Below are positions 16,390-24,417 of a stretch of 50,125 nucleotides of DNA, one piece after another. Origin of the DNA: Thermotalea metallivorans (GTDB taxonomy: Bacteria; Bacillota; Clostridia; Peptostreptococcales; Thermotaleaceae); contig NZ_LOEE01000061.1 of NCBI RefSeq assembly GCF_001562415.1, positions 1 through 50,125 on the forward strand, written 5' to 3'. Each line of letters starts with the position of its first letter. Positions within the stretch are counted from its first letter, which is position 1. Both the position numbers and the translations under genes were made by a program. The notes below the pieces were generated by a model. That model was not told the DNA's origin, ran no database searches, and saw nothing but the letters and a program-made list of their open reading frames with translations.

Positions 16390-18285
16390 CTATACTTCCA
16401 CTGAAATTAATTCATCTTTGAGATCTGCTTCTCCTATTTTTAATTTTTCTATCCATTTCAATTCACCGGCATTTGTAATAATCATGGGAGTTATGGCAGA
16501 CTTTGCCTTCTTTCTGATTAAATCCAGATCTACCTCCAACAATCGATCGCCTGTTTTCACTTTGTCTCCTTTTTTTACAAAGGTTGTAAAACCTTCCCCC
16601 TGCATTTTTACCGTTTCGATGCCTACATGAATCAACAGTTCAATTCCAGATTCAGCTTTGATTGCAATGGCATGCTTTGTTTCAAATACATGGGTGATGG
16701 TTCCGTCTACCGGCGATACTACCATCCCATCTTCCGGATCTATGGCAATTCCTTTCCCTACCAATCCCTCCGCAAACGTTTTGTCCGGCACCTCTTCCAA
16801 AGCTATGATTTTTCCCTTCATGGGTGCATAAAGGGTTTGTCCTTTTGCTACCGTTTCGGCATATTCTTTTTTCTCTTCTACAGAAACTTCAGCATTTGTT
16901 TCCTTGTAGGGATCCCCTGCTTCCTCTTTAAATCCTAAGAGGAATGTAATGGCAAAAGCCCCCCCAAAGGCTATGGCTAAACCAATCAGGTAATGCAACA
17001 TGGACCCCTGCTGCACAATTGCGGTACCCGGAATACCGGTAACGCCCACAGCCGTCATTGCAACTTTTGTAAGGACTACGTAGCCTCCCCCCAAAGCTCC
17101 TCCTATTGCCGCTGCAACAAAGGGTTTCATCAACTTCAAATTGACACCGAAGATAGCAGCTTCAGTAATTCCCAAAAGACATGATATGGAAGCCGGCGCA
17201 GCAATCGACTTTAACTTTTTATTCTTTGTCTTAAAATACACTGCCATGGCAGCACCGCCCTGGGCCACATTTGCCATGGACCATATAGGCAGCAGGAAGT
17301 TTTTCCCTATCCCCGGATTGGCAAGGAGTCCTGCTTCAATGGCATGAAAACTGTGGTGTATGCCTGTGATCACAATGGCAGAATAAAATCCTCCAAAGAT
17401 GATTCCTGCCACAACACCAGCACTATCGTACAACACTTGCAAACCTACCGAGATTCCGTCGCCCAACAATCTGCCCACAGGGCCTATTACCAATAGGGAA
17501 ACAAGGGCCGTGCTCATGAGTGTAAGGAAAGGGGTCAAAATAATGTCCAAAACATTGGGTACGATTTTTCGCAATCCTCTCTCGATATGTCCCATCACCC
17601 ATACGGCAATCAAGATGGGCAGTACTGTTCCCTGATATCCTACCATGCTGACCTTTAAACCCATGACGGTAATCGCATTTTTTACACCCTCTCCCAAGGT
17701 CCATGCATTTTGCAGTGCAGGATGAATTAAAATTCCTCCCAGGGCTGCCGCCAAAAATGGATTGGCATCAAATTCCTTAGCTGCGCTAAAGGCAATCAAG
17801 ATGGGCAGAAACACAAAGGCTGCATTTGAAAACATATCCAGAAGCATAAATACACCGCTGCCTCCGTCAATCCATCCGAAGGTTTTGCTCATGCCTAAAA
17901 GCCCCATCAAAAGACCGCTTGCCACAATCGCAGGAATAATCGGCACAAATATATTCGATAAGACCCTGGCAAATCTTTGGAGGGGATTCATATGTTTCAT
18001 GGCTTCTTTTTTGGACTCGCTGAGGGATGCCTGTTTTATATTTGTGCCTTCAACAAGGGCTTTATACACTTTATTCACAGCACCCTGTCCTATAATAATC
18101 TGAAACTGACCGGCACTTGAAAAAGCACTTTTTACCTCATCCATTCCTTCCAGTTCTTGATGATTCACCTTGCCTTCATCTTTGAGGACAAACCGCAGCC
18201 GCGTAGCACAATGGCTAACACTTTCTACATTCTTCTCTCCTCCTACACATGCAAGTATCTTCTTCCCAACCTTGTGATAATCCAT
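16390..18285 (-). CDS. PTS EIIBCA, sucrose/beta-glucoside family
   Basis: A 631-residue three-domain permease. The EIIB domain (residues 1-80) carries the phosphorylated cysteine in SHCATRLRF (C26). The EIIC domain (about 100-460) has roughly ten membrane segments and the segment ILIHPALQNAWTLGEG, typical of sucrose/trehalose-type transporters. The EIIA domain (about 480-631) contains LLIHVGIETVKMQGEGF with the phospho-histidine. It imports and phosphorylates the sugar at the membrane. Sucrose is the best guess from scrB and the fructokinase relic; a beta-glucoside cannot be excluded. ATG with AAAGGAGGAG upstream. A RAT/terminator controls entry into the gene. Confidence 0.9.
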   Translation of the reverse strand: MDYHKVGKKILACVGGEKNVESVSHCATRLRFVLKDEGKVNHQELEGMDEVKSAFSSAGQFQIIIGQGAVNKVYKALVEGTNIKQASLSESKKEAMKHMNPLQRFARVLSNIFVPIIPAIVASGLLMGLLGMSKTFGWIDGGSGVFMLLDMFSNAAFVFLPILIAFSAAKEFDANPFLAAALGGILIHPALQNAWTLGEGVKNAITVMGLKVSMVGYQGTVLPILIAVWVMGHIERGLRKIVPNVLDIILTPFLTLMSTALVSLLVIGPVGRLLGDGISVGLQVLYDSAGVVAGIIFGGFYSAIVITGIHHSFHAIEAGLLANPGIGKNFLLPIWSMANVAQGGAAMAVYFKTKNKKLKSIAAPASISCLLGITEAAIFGVNLKLMKPFVAAAIGGALGGGYVVLTKVAMTAVGVTGIPGTAIVQQGSMLHYLIGLAIAFGGAFAITFLLGFKEEAGDPYKETNAEVSVEEKKEYAETVAKGQTLYAPMKGKIIALEEVPDKTFAEGLVGKGIAIDPEDGMVVSPVDGTITHVFETKHAIAIKAESGIELLIHVGIETVKMQGEGFTTFVKKGDKVKTGDRLLEVDLDLIRKKAKSAITPMIITNAGELKWIEKLKIGEADLKDELISVEV

Positions 18286-18324
18286 ACTGCTCCTCCTTTA
18301 CAAAATAATATTATTGCAACTTAA

Positions 18325-18445
18325 TAAAAAAAACCTAAACCAATGGCACATCGTCAAAAATGAAAAACTACATTGTTTAAGGCAACTCTTCCAGCCCATA
18401 AAAACTGCTTTCATTCCGCCGATGTGTCTTTTCAGTTCAGGTTTT
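18325..18445 (-). terminator. Leader terminator overlapping the RAT of the PTS gene
   Basis: On the minus strand AAACCTGAACTG...CACATCG pairs with CGATGTG...GGTTTAGGTT and is followed by TTTTTTT. Its 5' arm overlaps the 3' end of the RAT at 18440-18468, so the two structures are mutually exclusive. Confidence 0.8.
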
Positions 18446-18468
18446 GCCTGCATTACCAGTAACAATCC
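18440..18468 (-). promoter_or_regulatory. Ribonucleic antiterminator (RAT) upstream of the PTS gene
   Basis: The 29-base minus-strand sequence starts GGATTGTTACTGGTAATGCA and ends GGCAAAACC, matching the RAT consensus of BglG/LicT/SacT targets. Bound antiterminator would prevent the overlapping terminator and let transcription enter the PTS gene. It starts seven bases after the antiterminator gene's stop codon. Confidence 0.92.
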
Positions 18469-18474
18469 TTTTTG

Positions 18475-19320
18475 CTATTCATTTTGTCTCGAAACGACTC
18501 TATATAAATGAAGGCTTAAATACACAATTTCCTCTTCACTGATCTCATAGTCGTAATTTTTTTCGATATAGGATTTAATCTTTAATGCACAATCATATTG
18601 CTTACCATAATTTTTTTTGATTAACTCCAAAAGAGGAGTAGTTTCACTTGGAGTAAATTTCTTTTTTGAAATAATCCTTTGGGCAAAAAACTTAAGATGG
18701 GTTACCAGTCTATCGTAAGAAATATCCTTTTCATCAAATTCAATGATAAAATAGTATTTGATGATATTGAGTATGTCTTGAACGATGGCCGTCATATTCA
18801 TGGTATCGCCCATCTCTTTCCCAAGACTGGCATTCACCAAGTGCAAAGCGATAAAACCCCCTTCATCTTCCGGCATCTTCACACCCAATTTCTCCCCTAT
18901 GAAATCTATGGCCCATAAACCAACCTTATATTCTTCCTTATATATTCTCTGTATTTCCCAAAGCAAATGATTCTTAATCTCCAAACCTAAGGAGGCCCTC
19001 TTGATGGCAAAAGCTAGATGGTCTGTCAAAGCGACATATATGTGATCATCGAAGGAAGCTTTTAGCTGTTGTTTGGCATAGCTGATAATCTCCTCTGATA
19101 TTGTTATATATTCCAAGGGAATTTCATGGATCAATTGCTGAAACTTTATATTTTCCTTTCGGTTTTCAATCAAAAATACTTTTTCAATCTTGCTTTCATC
19201 AATTGTTTCTCCTACTTTCTTTTTGAAAGCAATCCCCCTGCCCATGATTACCTTTTCCATAGAAGTCGCTTCATCCACAATGGTAACCACATTGTTATTC
19301 AATATTTTGTGTATCCTCAT
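18475..19320 (-). CDS. BglG/LicT-family transcriptional antiterminator
   Basis: A 281-residue protein. The N-terminal CAT RNA-binding domain (residues 1-56) starts MRIHKILNNNVVTIVDE and contains MGRGIAFKKKVGETID. Two PTS regulation domains follow: PRD1 has LTDHLAFAIKRASLGLEIKN, PRD2 has RLVTHLKFFAQRI and ends YLSLHLYRVVS. PRD histidines in both domains are phosphorylated by HPr and EIIB and set activity by sugar supply. It should bind the two RAT elements nearby, controlling both itself and the PTS gene. Start ATG 19318-19320, with GGAGTG about seven bases upstream. Confidence 0.93.
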   Translation of the reverse strand: MRIHKILNNNVVTIVDEATSMEKVIMGRGIAFKKKVGETIDESKIEKVFLIENRKENIKFQQLIHEIPLEYITISEEIISYAKQQLKASFDDHIYVALTDHLAFAIKRASLGLEIKNHLLWEIQRIYKEEYKVGLWAIDFIGEKLGVKMPEDEGGFIALHLVNASLGKEMGDTMNMTAIVQDILNIIKYYFIIEFDEKDISYDRLVTHLKFFAQRIISKKKFTPSETTPLLELIKKNYGKQYDCALKIKSYIEKNYDYEISEEEIVYLSLHLYRVVSRQNE

Positions 19321-19493
19321 CCCAGACCACTCCATCCCAGTTCGCCGTCAGACCTTACAATCTGCCAGCCATCGGCTGGTAGCCACCAGCCCTAATGAAA
19401 ATAAAATATTTCAAGCAATGTAGCCCTCGGTTCAACCAAAGGCTGCTGTCGTATGCCTATATTCATATCTATCTTCTATAAATCTAATAACAA

Positions 19494-19549
19494 CAAAAAA
19501 ACCCAAATTAAAATAAACGTTCCCAATCGTTTATCTTACTTTAGGTTTT
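19494..19549 (-). terminator. Leader terminator overlapping the RAT of the antiterminator gene
   Basis: On the minus strand AACCTAAAGTAAGATAAACG pairs with CGTTTATTTTAATTTGGGTT (about 17 paired bases with mismatches), followed by TTTTTG. It overlaps the 3' end of the RAT at 19544-19572. Confidence 0.8.
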
Positions 19550-19572
19550 GCCTGCTTTACCAGTAACAATCC
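19544..19572 (-). promoter_or_regulatory. Ribonucleic antiterminator (RAT) upstream of the antiterminator gene
   Basis: The 29-base minus-strand element starts GGATTGTTACTGGTAAAGCA and ends GGCAAAACC. It differs from the PTS-gene RAT at only one position in the central loop region. It gives positive autoregulation of the antiterminator. Confidence 0.92.
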
Positions 19573-19608
19573 TTTTCTATTCATATAGAGATTTTCCCTT
19601 ATATATTG

Positions 19609-19637
19609 AATATATCAATTTTCCATATTTTTGTCAA
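19609..19637 (-). promoter_or_regulatory. Sigma-A promoter of the antiterminator-PTS operon
   Basis: TTGACA (19632-19637), a 17-base spacer, and TATATT (19609-19614) on the minus strand. Transcription would start about 30 bases before the RAT. Confidence 0.75.
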
Positions 19638-19684
19638 TATTTCGAAGAAGAAAATTACCGATTCAAGCTGCAATACTACTAAAA

Positions 19685-19720
19685 CAAAAACACCTGGGAT
19701 CCATCATCCCAGGTATTTTT
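19685..19720. terminator. Terminator upstream of the sucrose locus
   Basis: A 9-bp perfect stem ACCTGGGAT / ATCCCAGGT with a five-base loop, flanked by A and T runs on both sides, so usable in both directions. On the minus strand it would end transcripts coming from the response regulator side. Confidence 0.75.
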
Positions 19721-19789
19721 GAGGAGGCATATATAAAAATGTCTGATTTATCTTTTGTGAGAAATCTGAAACTCGTTTTATATAAATCT

Positions 19790-20046
19790 TCTGGAACCCT
19801 TGTCCTTTTTCTGATATAAATTATGCCGGATCCCCAAAATATGTGACAAAAATATATCCACGGATCCAATCTATATCTGAAAGGCATCGACCGATTCTTT
19901 ATGTCTGACAATGATAGGCTTTGCAATGGAGTAAATCAAGAGAGATGTAAGAGTCAGAGCAACAATCTGGATTTTGTCGATTTTTGTCTATTGTTTTGAA
20001 ATAGATAGCTCCTTTCACCGCCGGATCAGCAATGCTCAATAAAAAT
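19790..20046 (-). pseudogene. Possible gene relic downstream of the response regulator
   Basis: No intact frame exists here. On the minus strand two protein-like stretches in different frames can be read: LLSIADPAVKGAIYFKTIDK directly after the response regulator, and KIQIVALTLTSLLIYSIAKP, a likely membrane segment followed by a soluble tail and a stop. The first recalls segments of Spo0B-type histidine kinases, but this is weak. It may be the eroded remains of a membrane protein, or chance. Confidence 0.25.
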
Positions 20047-20757
20047 TCATTGGTTTCTTTCAAAAATCTCTGCTTCAAAAATATATCCAATCCCCCTGAT
20101 CGATTGAATATATTTCTGATCTCTGCTGCAATCAAACAGTTTGCTTCTCAATCTTTTCACATAGGTGGTCACCGTATTTTCATCATAATGTTCACTTTCC
20201 CAAACATCCTGTAAAATTTGTTTTCTGGTCATGGCAATATGGACATGATCAATCAAATACAGCAGAAGTTTGAATTCTGTAGAAGATAAAGGCACTTCCT
20301 GCCCTTTCTTGGTTACCTTGTGGGCACTTCTATAAACAACAATATCATCAAATTGAATGATTTTATTTTCATCCCCCTTTACGTTTGGATTATAATCCCT
20401 ATACCTTCGTATGTGGGCCTTTACCCGGGCGACAAGCTCCAAAGGGTCAAAGGGTTTTGTAATATAGTCGTCTGCCCCTACGCCCAAACCAAGAATTTTG
20501 TCGCACTGGGCTGTATTGGAACTGAGAAAAATAATAGGAATCCTATTGCTAGCCTCCCTGATTTTTTTGCAGACTTCGATCCCATTCAAAGATTCCATAT
20601 TAATATCCAAAATAATCAATTGGATAGAAGGGTCTAATTTTTCCATGGCTTCTTTTCCGCTATACGCAGGGACCACCTGGATCTCGTATATTTTCATAAA
20701 CTCTGAAATCATGTGGACAATTTTCTTTTCATCATCAACCACCAAAATCTTATGCAT
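20047..20757 (-). CDS. OmpR/PhoB-family response regulator
   Basis: A 236-residue regulator: receiver domain (residues 1-118) with the acidic pair at VVDDE, the phosphorylated aspartate D51 in IILDINM and the lysine in YITKPFDPLE; then a winged-helix DNA-binding domain (about 130-232) with LSSTEFKLLLYLI and ENTVTTYVKRLRSKL ending RGIGYIFEA. ATG with GGAGGGG seven bases upstream. It is divergent from the yjiH-like gene, and a histidine kinase lies beyond that gene. These two are probably the cognate pair. Confidence 0.92.
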   Translation of the reverse strand: MHKILVVDDEKKIVHMISEFMKIYEIQVVPAYSGKEAMEKLDPSIQLIILDINMESLNGIEVCKKIREASNRIPIIFLSSNTAQCDKILGLGVGADDYITKPFDPLELVARVKAHIRRYRDYNPNVKGDENKIIQFDDIVVYRSAHKVTKKGQEVPLSSTEFKLLLYLIDHVHIAMTRKQILQDVWESEHYDENTVTTYVKRLRSKLFDCSRDQKYIQSIRGIGYIFEAEIFERNQ

Positions 20758-20822
20758 TCCGTTTCCCCTCCCCCAATTTATTATTGTTTATCGTACCACA
20801 AATAAAAGGCAAAATCCATATG

Positions 20823-20837
20823 TTCTCCTAAGGAGAA
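20823..20837. promoter_or_regulatory. Palindrome in the divergent control region
   Basis: A perfect inverted repeat TTCTCC-TAA-GGAGAA lies 66 bases upstream of the response regulator start. It could be an operator, but no regulator can be assigned. Confidence 0.3.
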
Positions 20838-20862
20838 AAAGAACAAAGTCTTTGAGAAATAT

Positions 20863-20882
20863 GTCAGTTTGGTGACAGTTTG
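20863..20882 (+). promoter_or_regulatory. Candidate response-regulator binding site (direct repeats)
   Basis: GTCAGTTTG (20863-20871) and GACAGTTTG (20874-20882) are direct repeats one helical turn (11 bases) apart, the usual format for OmpR-family regulators. They lie about 20 bases upstream of the poor -35 region of the promoter at 20903-20931, compatible with activation. Confidence 0.45.
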
Positions 20883-20902
20883 ATTTGAATATTGTGAATT
20901 TT

Positions 20903-20931
20903 TAGTTTTTTATATAGGCAAGTGATATAAT
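20903..20931 (+). promoter_or_regulatory. Candidate promoter of the yjiH-like gene
   Basis: A good -10 box TATAAT at 20926-20931 with TAGTTT, a poor -35 box, 17 bases upstream. The weak -35 suggests activator dependence. Confidence 0.45.
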
Positions 20932-20975
20932 AGTGCTACACATAAAATAATAATGAAATAAAGGAGGTTATGTCC

Positions 20976-22298
20976 ATGGCGAAAAGTACTGTCTCCCACG
21001 AAACAAGCAGCAATGAAGCCAAAAGCGTTCTAAAATTCCTCATCTGCAGTGCAATCGGTATTTTTATGTTCTTTGTTCCGATTTCCATAGGCGGAAAATC
21101 TACAATCCCTCTTGATCATCTTGTTACATTTGTCAGAAGCGGCCTTCCTGCCATTGCACCCATCTATGCACTCATTGTCATCATTTTGGGTGGCCTAAGA
21201 CCTTTTGTAAAAAAAATCTGGAATAAGGATAAGGTAACTCTAGCCTTTTCAGTACTCAAACTGTTGGGAATTTTAGTAGCCTTTATGGCATATTTTCGCT
21301 TCGGCCCATCTTGGCTTATGGAACAGGATATGATTCCCTTCTTGTTTGATAAGCTGGTTATTTCCGTAGGCTTGATCGTACCGATCGGATCCATGTTCCT
21401 TGCATTCCTTGTAGGTTACGGATTGTTAGAATTTATTGGCGTACTGATGCGTCCCGTTATGAGACCCATATGGAAAACTCCTGGACGGTCTGCGGTAGAT
21501 GCCGTAGCATCCTTCGTAGGCAGCTATTCCATTGGATTGTTGATCACCAATCGAGTATTTAAAGAGGGGAAATATACCATCAAGGAGGCATGCATTATTG
21601 CCACTGGCTTTTCTACCGTATCTGCAACATTTATGATTATTGTAGCAAAAACTTTAGGTCTTATGGAAATTTGGAACCAGTATTTTTGGACCACTTTGGT
21701 CGTAACCTTCATCGTTACAGCCCTTACCGTAAGATTGTACCCCCTAAAAAATAAAGAAGATACCTACATCTCCGAAAAAGCAGATCCCGAACCGGAGTTT
21801 AAAGGAAATCTCATGAAAAATGCCTATTATGAAGGATTGAAGGCCGCATCCCAATCTGCTCCATTAGGCAAGAATATTCTCGATAACTTAAAAGATGGAT
21901 TTATCATGACTATGGGAATTTTGCCGTCTATCATGTCCGTTGGTTTATTGGGTCTGATTTTGGCAAAATATACTCCGATTTTTGATATCATCGGATATAT
22001 TTATTATCCCTTCACACTGCTCCTAGGGATTCCTGAGCCCATGCTGGCCGCGAAGGCTTCTGCCCTGGAAATTGCAGAGATGTTTTTACCTGCATTGTTG
22101 GTTGCAAATGCTCCATTGATTACAAAATTTATCGTTGCCGTGGTATCCGTCTCCTCCATTTTATTTTTCTCTGCTTCCATACCCTGTATACTATCAACAG
22201 ATATTCCTATCCGGCTACCAGAAATACTTATCATCTGGATTGAAAGAACCATTCTTACTTTGTTATTGACAGGGCCCATCGCATATTTGATTCTATAA
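20976..22298 (+). CDS. yjiH: YjiH-like nucleoside-recognition (Gate) domain membrane protein
   Basis: A 440-residue integral membrane protein with about ten hydrophobic segments. It begins with a polar tail, then VLKFLICSAIGIFMFFVPISIGGKSTIPLDH, and contains GFSTVSATFMIIVAKTLGLM, a YjiH hallmark of Gate-domain proteins. The substrate of this family is not established. ATG 20976 is preferred over 20970 because AAGGAGG is eight bases upstream of it and only two from the first. It lies between a divergent response regulator and a downstream histidine kinase, which suggests that the system controls or senses through this protein. Confidence 0.85.
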   Translation: MAKSTVSHETSSNEAKSVLKFLICSAIGIFMFFVPISIGGKSTIPLDHLVTFVRSGLPAIAPIYALIVIILGGLRPFVKKIWNKDKVTLAFSVLKLLGILVAFMAYFRFGPSWLMEQDMIPFLFDKLVISVGLIVPIGSMFLAFLVGYGLLEFIGVLMRPVMRPIWKTPGRSAVDAVASFVGSYSIGLLITNRVFKEGKYTIKEACIIATGFSTVSATFMIIVAKTLGLMEIWNQYFWTTLVVTFIVTALTVRLYPLKNKEDTYISEKADPEPEFKGNLMKNAYYEGLKAASQSAPLGKNILDNLKDGFIMTMGILPSIMSVGLLGLILAKYTPIFDIIGYIYYPFTLLLGIPEPMLAAKASALEIAEMFLPALLVANAPLITKFIVAVVSVSSILFFSASIPCILSTDIPIRLPEILIIWIERTILTLLLTGPIAYLIL

Positions 22299-22351
22299 AA
22301 ATCTTATAGGCTAAGAATCAATAAGCTTCTTGATCTATTCTGTGATAGAAT

Positions 22352-22408
22352 AAAAGTGTCTATATGGAATGGCAAATTGCACTGCTATCCCTATAGGCAC
22401 TTTTCTTC
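22352..22408 (+). terminator. Hairpin between the yjiH-like gene and the histidine kinase
   Basis: Arms AAAAGTGTCTATA (22352-22364) and TATAGGCACTTTT (22392-22404), 13 pairs with one wobble, followed by CTTCT. It probably attenuates readthrough into the kinase gene. Confidence 0.5.
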
Positions 22409-22442
22409 TATTTATATTAAAAATAAAGCTGGGGTGAGCAGA

Positions 22443-24362
22443 ATGAGTTTAAAAAAACGCATTACTTTGGCCATATGCGCTATCATCATTATTTTTCTCA
22501 TTCTTTTAAGTTGCATTATTTATACCAAATCTGCCTCTATCTTAAACCAAAATGCTGAAATGTATATGCGCTCCCAGCTGGACAGGGCTCAGGAGAATAT
22601 TGATTTATTAATCCATATCAATCGGCTGGAAACTGAAAAACTGGCCCTGGATCCAAAGGTAAAACAGTTTTTGAATGGAGAGATACGGGTAGATGAAATC
22701 AATCGTTACCTCACAGCTTCCATGAATGAAAAAAATACAAATGGCAATCATTACAAGGATTTGTTTCTCCTGAATCCGGAAGGCAAGATCATCGCCACTT
22801 GTATGCCCAAGGCCATGGGTTTAGATTTATCGTCAAGAGAATATTTCCAAAAATCCAAACAGTTAAAGAAAACCATCACCAGCGATATTTTGGTAGCCAA
22901 ATCCGACGGTGCTTTAATTGTCATTACCGTCACCCCCATTTATAATACGAAAGACCAAGTGATGGCCTATGCAGGCATTGCCATCCTTGCCGAATTTTTC
23001 TCCCATTTCATCAAGGATTTGAAACTAGGCAACACAGGCTATTATGCCATTGTGGACTCAAACAACCTGATCTTGTCTCACCCTGATAAAAGTTTGATTG
23101 CCACCGACGCTGCAAATACAAAGTTTGAAATTCCTAGGACCCTCTTGGCCGAAAATGCAAAAAATACAGCAAATGCAGTGACTAAAAGAATACTCATGAA
23201 CAATAAAAACCTTCGAGAACTGCAAATATATAAAAGCATGGGCAGCAATCGCTGGACTTTGATTGCCATACTGCCTGAAAAGGAGTTACAGGAAAGGTCA
23301 TTCCATTTGCTCAGCTATGTCATTGGTATTGGTGCCCTTATGATTATCATGGCCATGGGAATAGGTATATATCTTTCCGATAAAATAACTGTACCCATCG
23401 TTGCCATCACAGAATATATGAACCGTGCTGCAAAAGGTCGTTTTATGATAGAAAAGTCCATATCGGATTCCTTAAAGAACTTTAGGAAAAACAGTGAAAA
23501 TATATTCAATGAAACGGCATATTGGAATATTCATTCCAGCGATGAGATCGGCAATCTCAATCGATCGCTGAAAAACTTAAAGGAATATTTTCTATTCATC
23601 ATCAGACAATTTGAGTATGAAAGCGAACAAATGATTAAAGCATCCAAAGAATTAACCTCCACCATAGAGGATGCTTCCTATCGAACAGCCAAATTTATAT
23701 CGACCTTATCCCATGATCTAAAGACTTCCATTACTTTAATCAAGGGTTATGCAAAAGGCATCCTTTCAGGAATTATACAAGAGGAAGAAGTAAAGCGGCA
23801 ATTTTTAGAAGGAATATACAATAGCGCAGAGGATATGGAAAGAATTACTTGCGATATTTTGGATTCAGCCTACGAAGCGCAATATTGTCCAAAACTTCAT
23901 AGGGAACCGGTAAGCAGTAAAGATTTTGCCTTCAAGCTTTTTAAAAAATCAAGGCAATATATTGTCGATAGTCAAAGAATATTTGAAGGTTTATGCCAGT
24001 GTACGGAAGGTATCCTTTCCATCGATTCCGTAAAAATAGAAAGGGCATGGGACAATTTGCTGACCAATGCCGTGAAATATTCAACGGAAGGAAGTAAAAT
24101 TCAAGTCCATATCCTGGAAGAGAATCATGCCATAGAATTTAGAATCACAGATGAAGGTATAGGAATCAAACCGGAAGAATTCGATAAAATATTTAATATG
24201 TTCTACAGGGGAGAGCATCAAAAGAACAAGGGCTACGGATTGGGTCTGTTTATTGCAAAATCCATCATTGAAGCCCACAAATCAACTTTGAAATTTAAAT
24301 CAGTCTATGGCAAAGGTTCTTCCTTCTGGTTTTCCCTTGAGAAAGACAAAAGCATTTTGTGA
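22443..24362 (+). CDS. Membrane sensor histidine kinase (dCache-HAMP-HisKA-HATPase)
   Basis: A 639-residue kinase: transmembrane helix near residues 8-30, a large extracytoplasmic dCache-like sensor, a second helix near 290-315, a HAMP linker, the phosphoacceptor helix with STLSHDLKTSITLIKGYAKG (H424) and an ATPase domain with DNLLTNAVKYS (N box), DEGIGIKPEEF (G1) and GYGLGLFIAKSI (G2). dCache domains usually bind small ligands such as amino acids or organic acids. ATG 22443 has GGGGTGAG six bases upstream. The likely partner is the OmpR-type regulator at 20047-20757, on the other side of the yjiH-like gene. Confidence 0.9.
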   Translation: MSLKKRITLAICAIIIIFLILLSCIIYTKSASILNQNAEMYMRSQLDRAQENIDLLIHINRLETEKLALDPKVKQFLNGEIRVDEINRYLTASMNEKNTNGNHYKDLFLLNPEGKIIATCMPKAMGLDLSSREYFQKSKQLKKTITSDILVAKSDGALIVITVTPIYNTKDQVMAYAGIAILAEFFSHFIKDLKLGNTGYYAIVDSNNLILSHPDKSLIATDAANTKFEIPRTLLAENAKNTANAVTKRILMNNKNLRELQIYKSMGSNRWTLIAILPEKELQERSFHLLSYVIGIGALMIIMAMGIGIYLSDKITVPIVAITEYMNRAAKGRFMIEKSISDSLKNFRKNSENIFNETAYWNIHSSDEIGNLNRSLKNLKEYFLFIIRQFEYESEQMIKASKELTSTIEDASYRTAKFISTLSHDLKTSITLIKGYAKGILSGIIQEEEVKRQFLEGIYNSAEDMERITCDILDSAYEAQYCPKLHREPVSSKDFAFKLFKKSRQYIVDSQRIFEGLCQCTEGILSIDSVKIERAWDNLLTNAVKYSTEGSKIQVHILEENHAIEFRITDEGIGIKPEEFDKIFNMFYRGEHQKNKGYGLGLFIAKSIIEAHKSTLKFKSVYGKGSSFWFSLEKDKSIL

Positions 24363-24385
24363 CGTAAAATGCTTTTGTCTTTCTT
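24342..24385 (+). terminator. Terminator after the histidine kinase
   Basis: AAAGACAAAAGCATTTT pairs perfectly with AAAATGCTTTTGTCTTT; the stop codon lies in the loop. A strong stem followed by CTTTG, likely active in both directions. Confidence 0.8.
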
Positions 24386-24417
24386 TGTTCTATGTTTCAA
24401 AAGATATTTTTCCCCCG

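Noticed and set aside
19336-19490. GC-rich leader between the RAT terminator and the antiterminator gene, with repeated GGCTGG motifs
   Set aside because: Base composition differs from the surroundings, but I found no frame, no hairpin with terminator features and no second copy in the window.
19631-19819. 62-codon plus-strand frame with an AGGAGG inside
   Set aside because: It runs through a strong bidirectional terminator and overlaps the gene-relic region; the internal ATG leaves only 26 codons.
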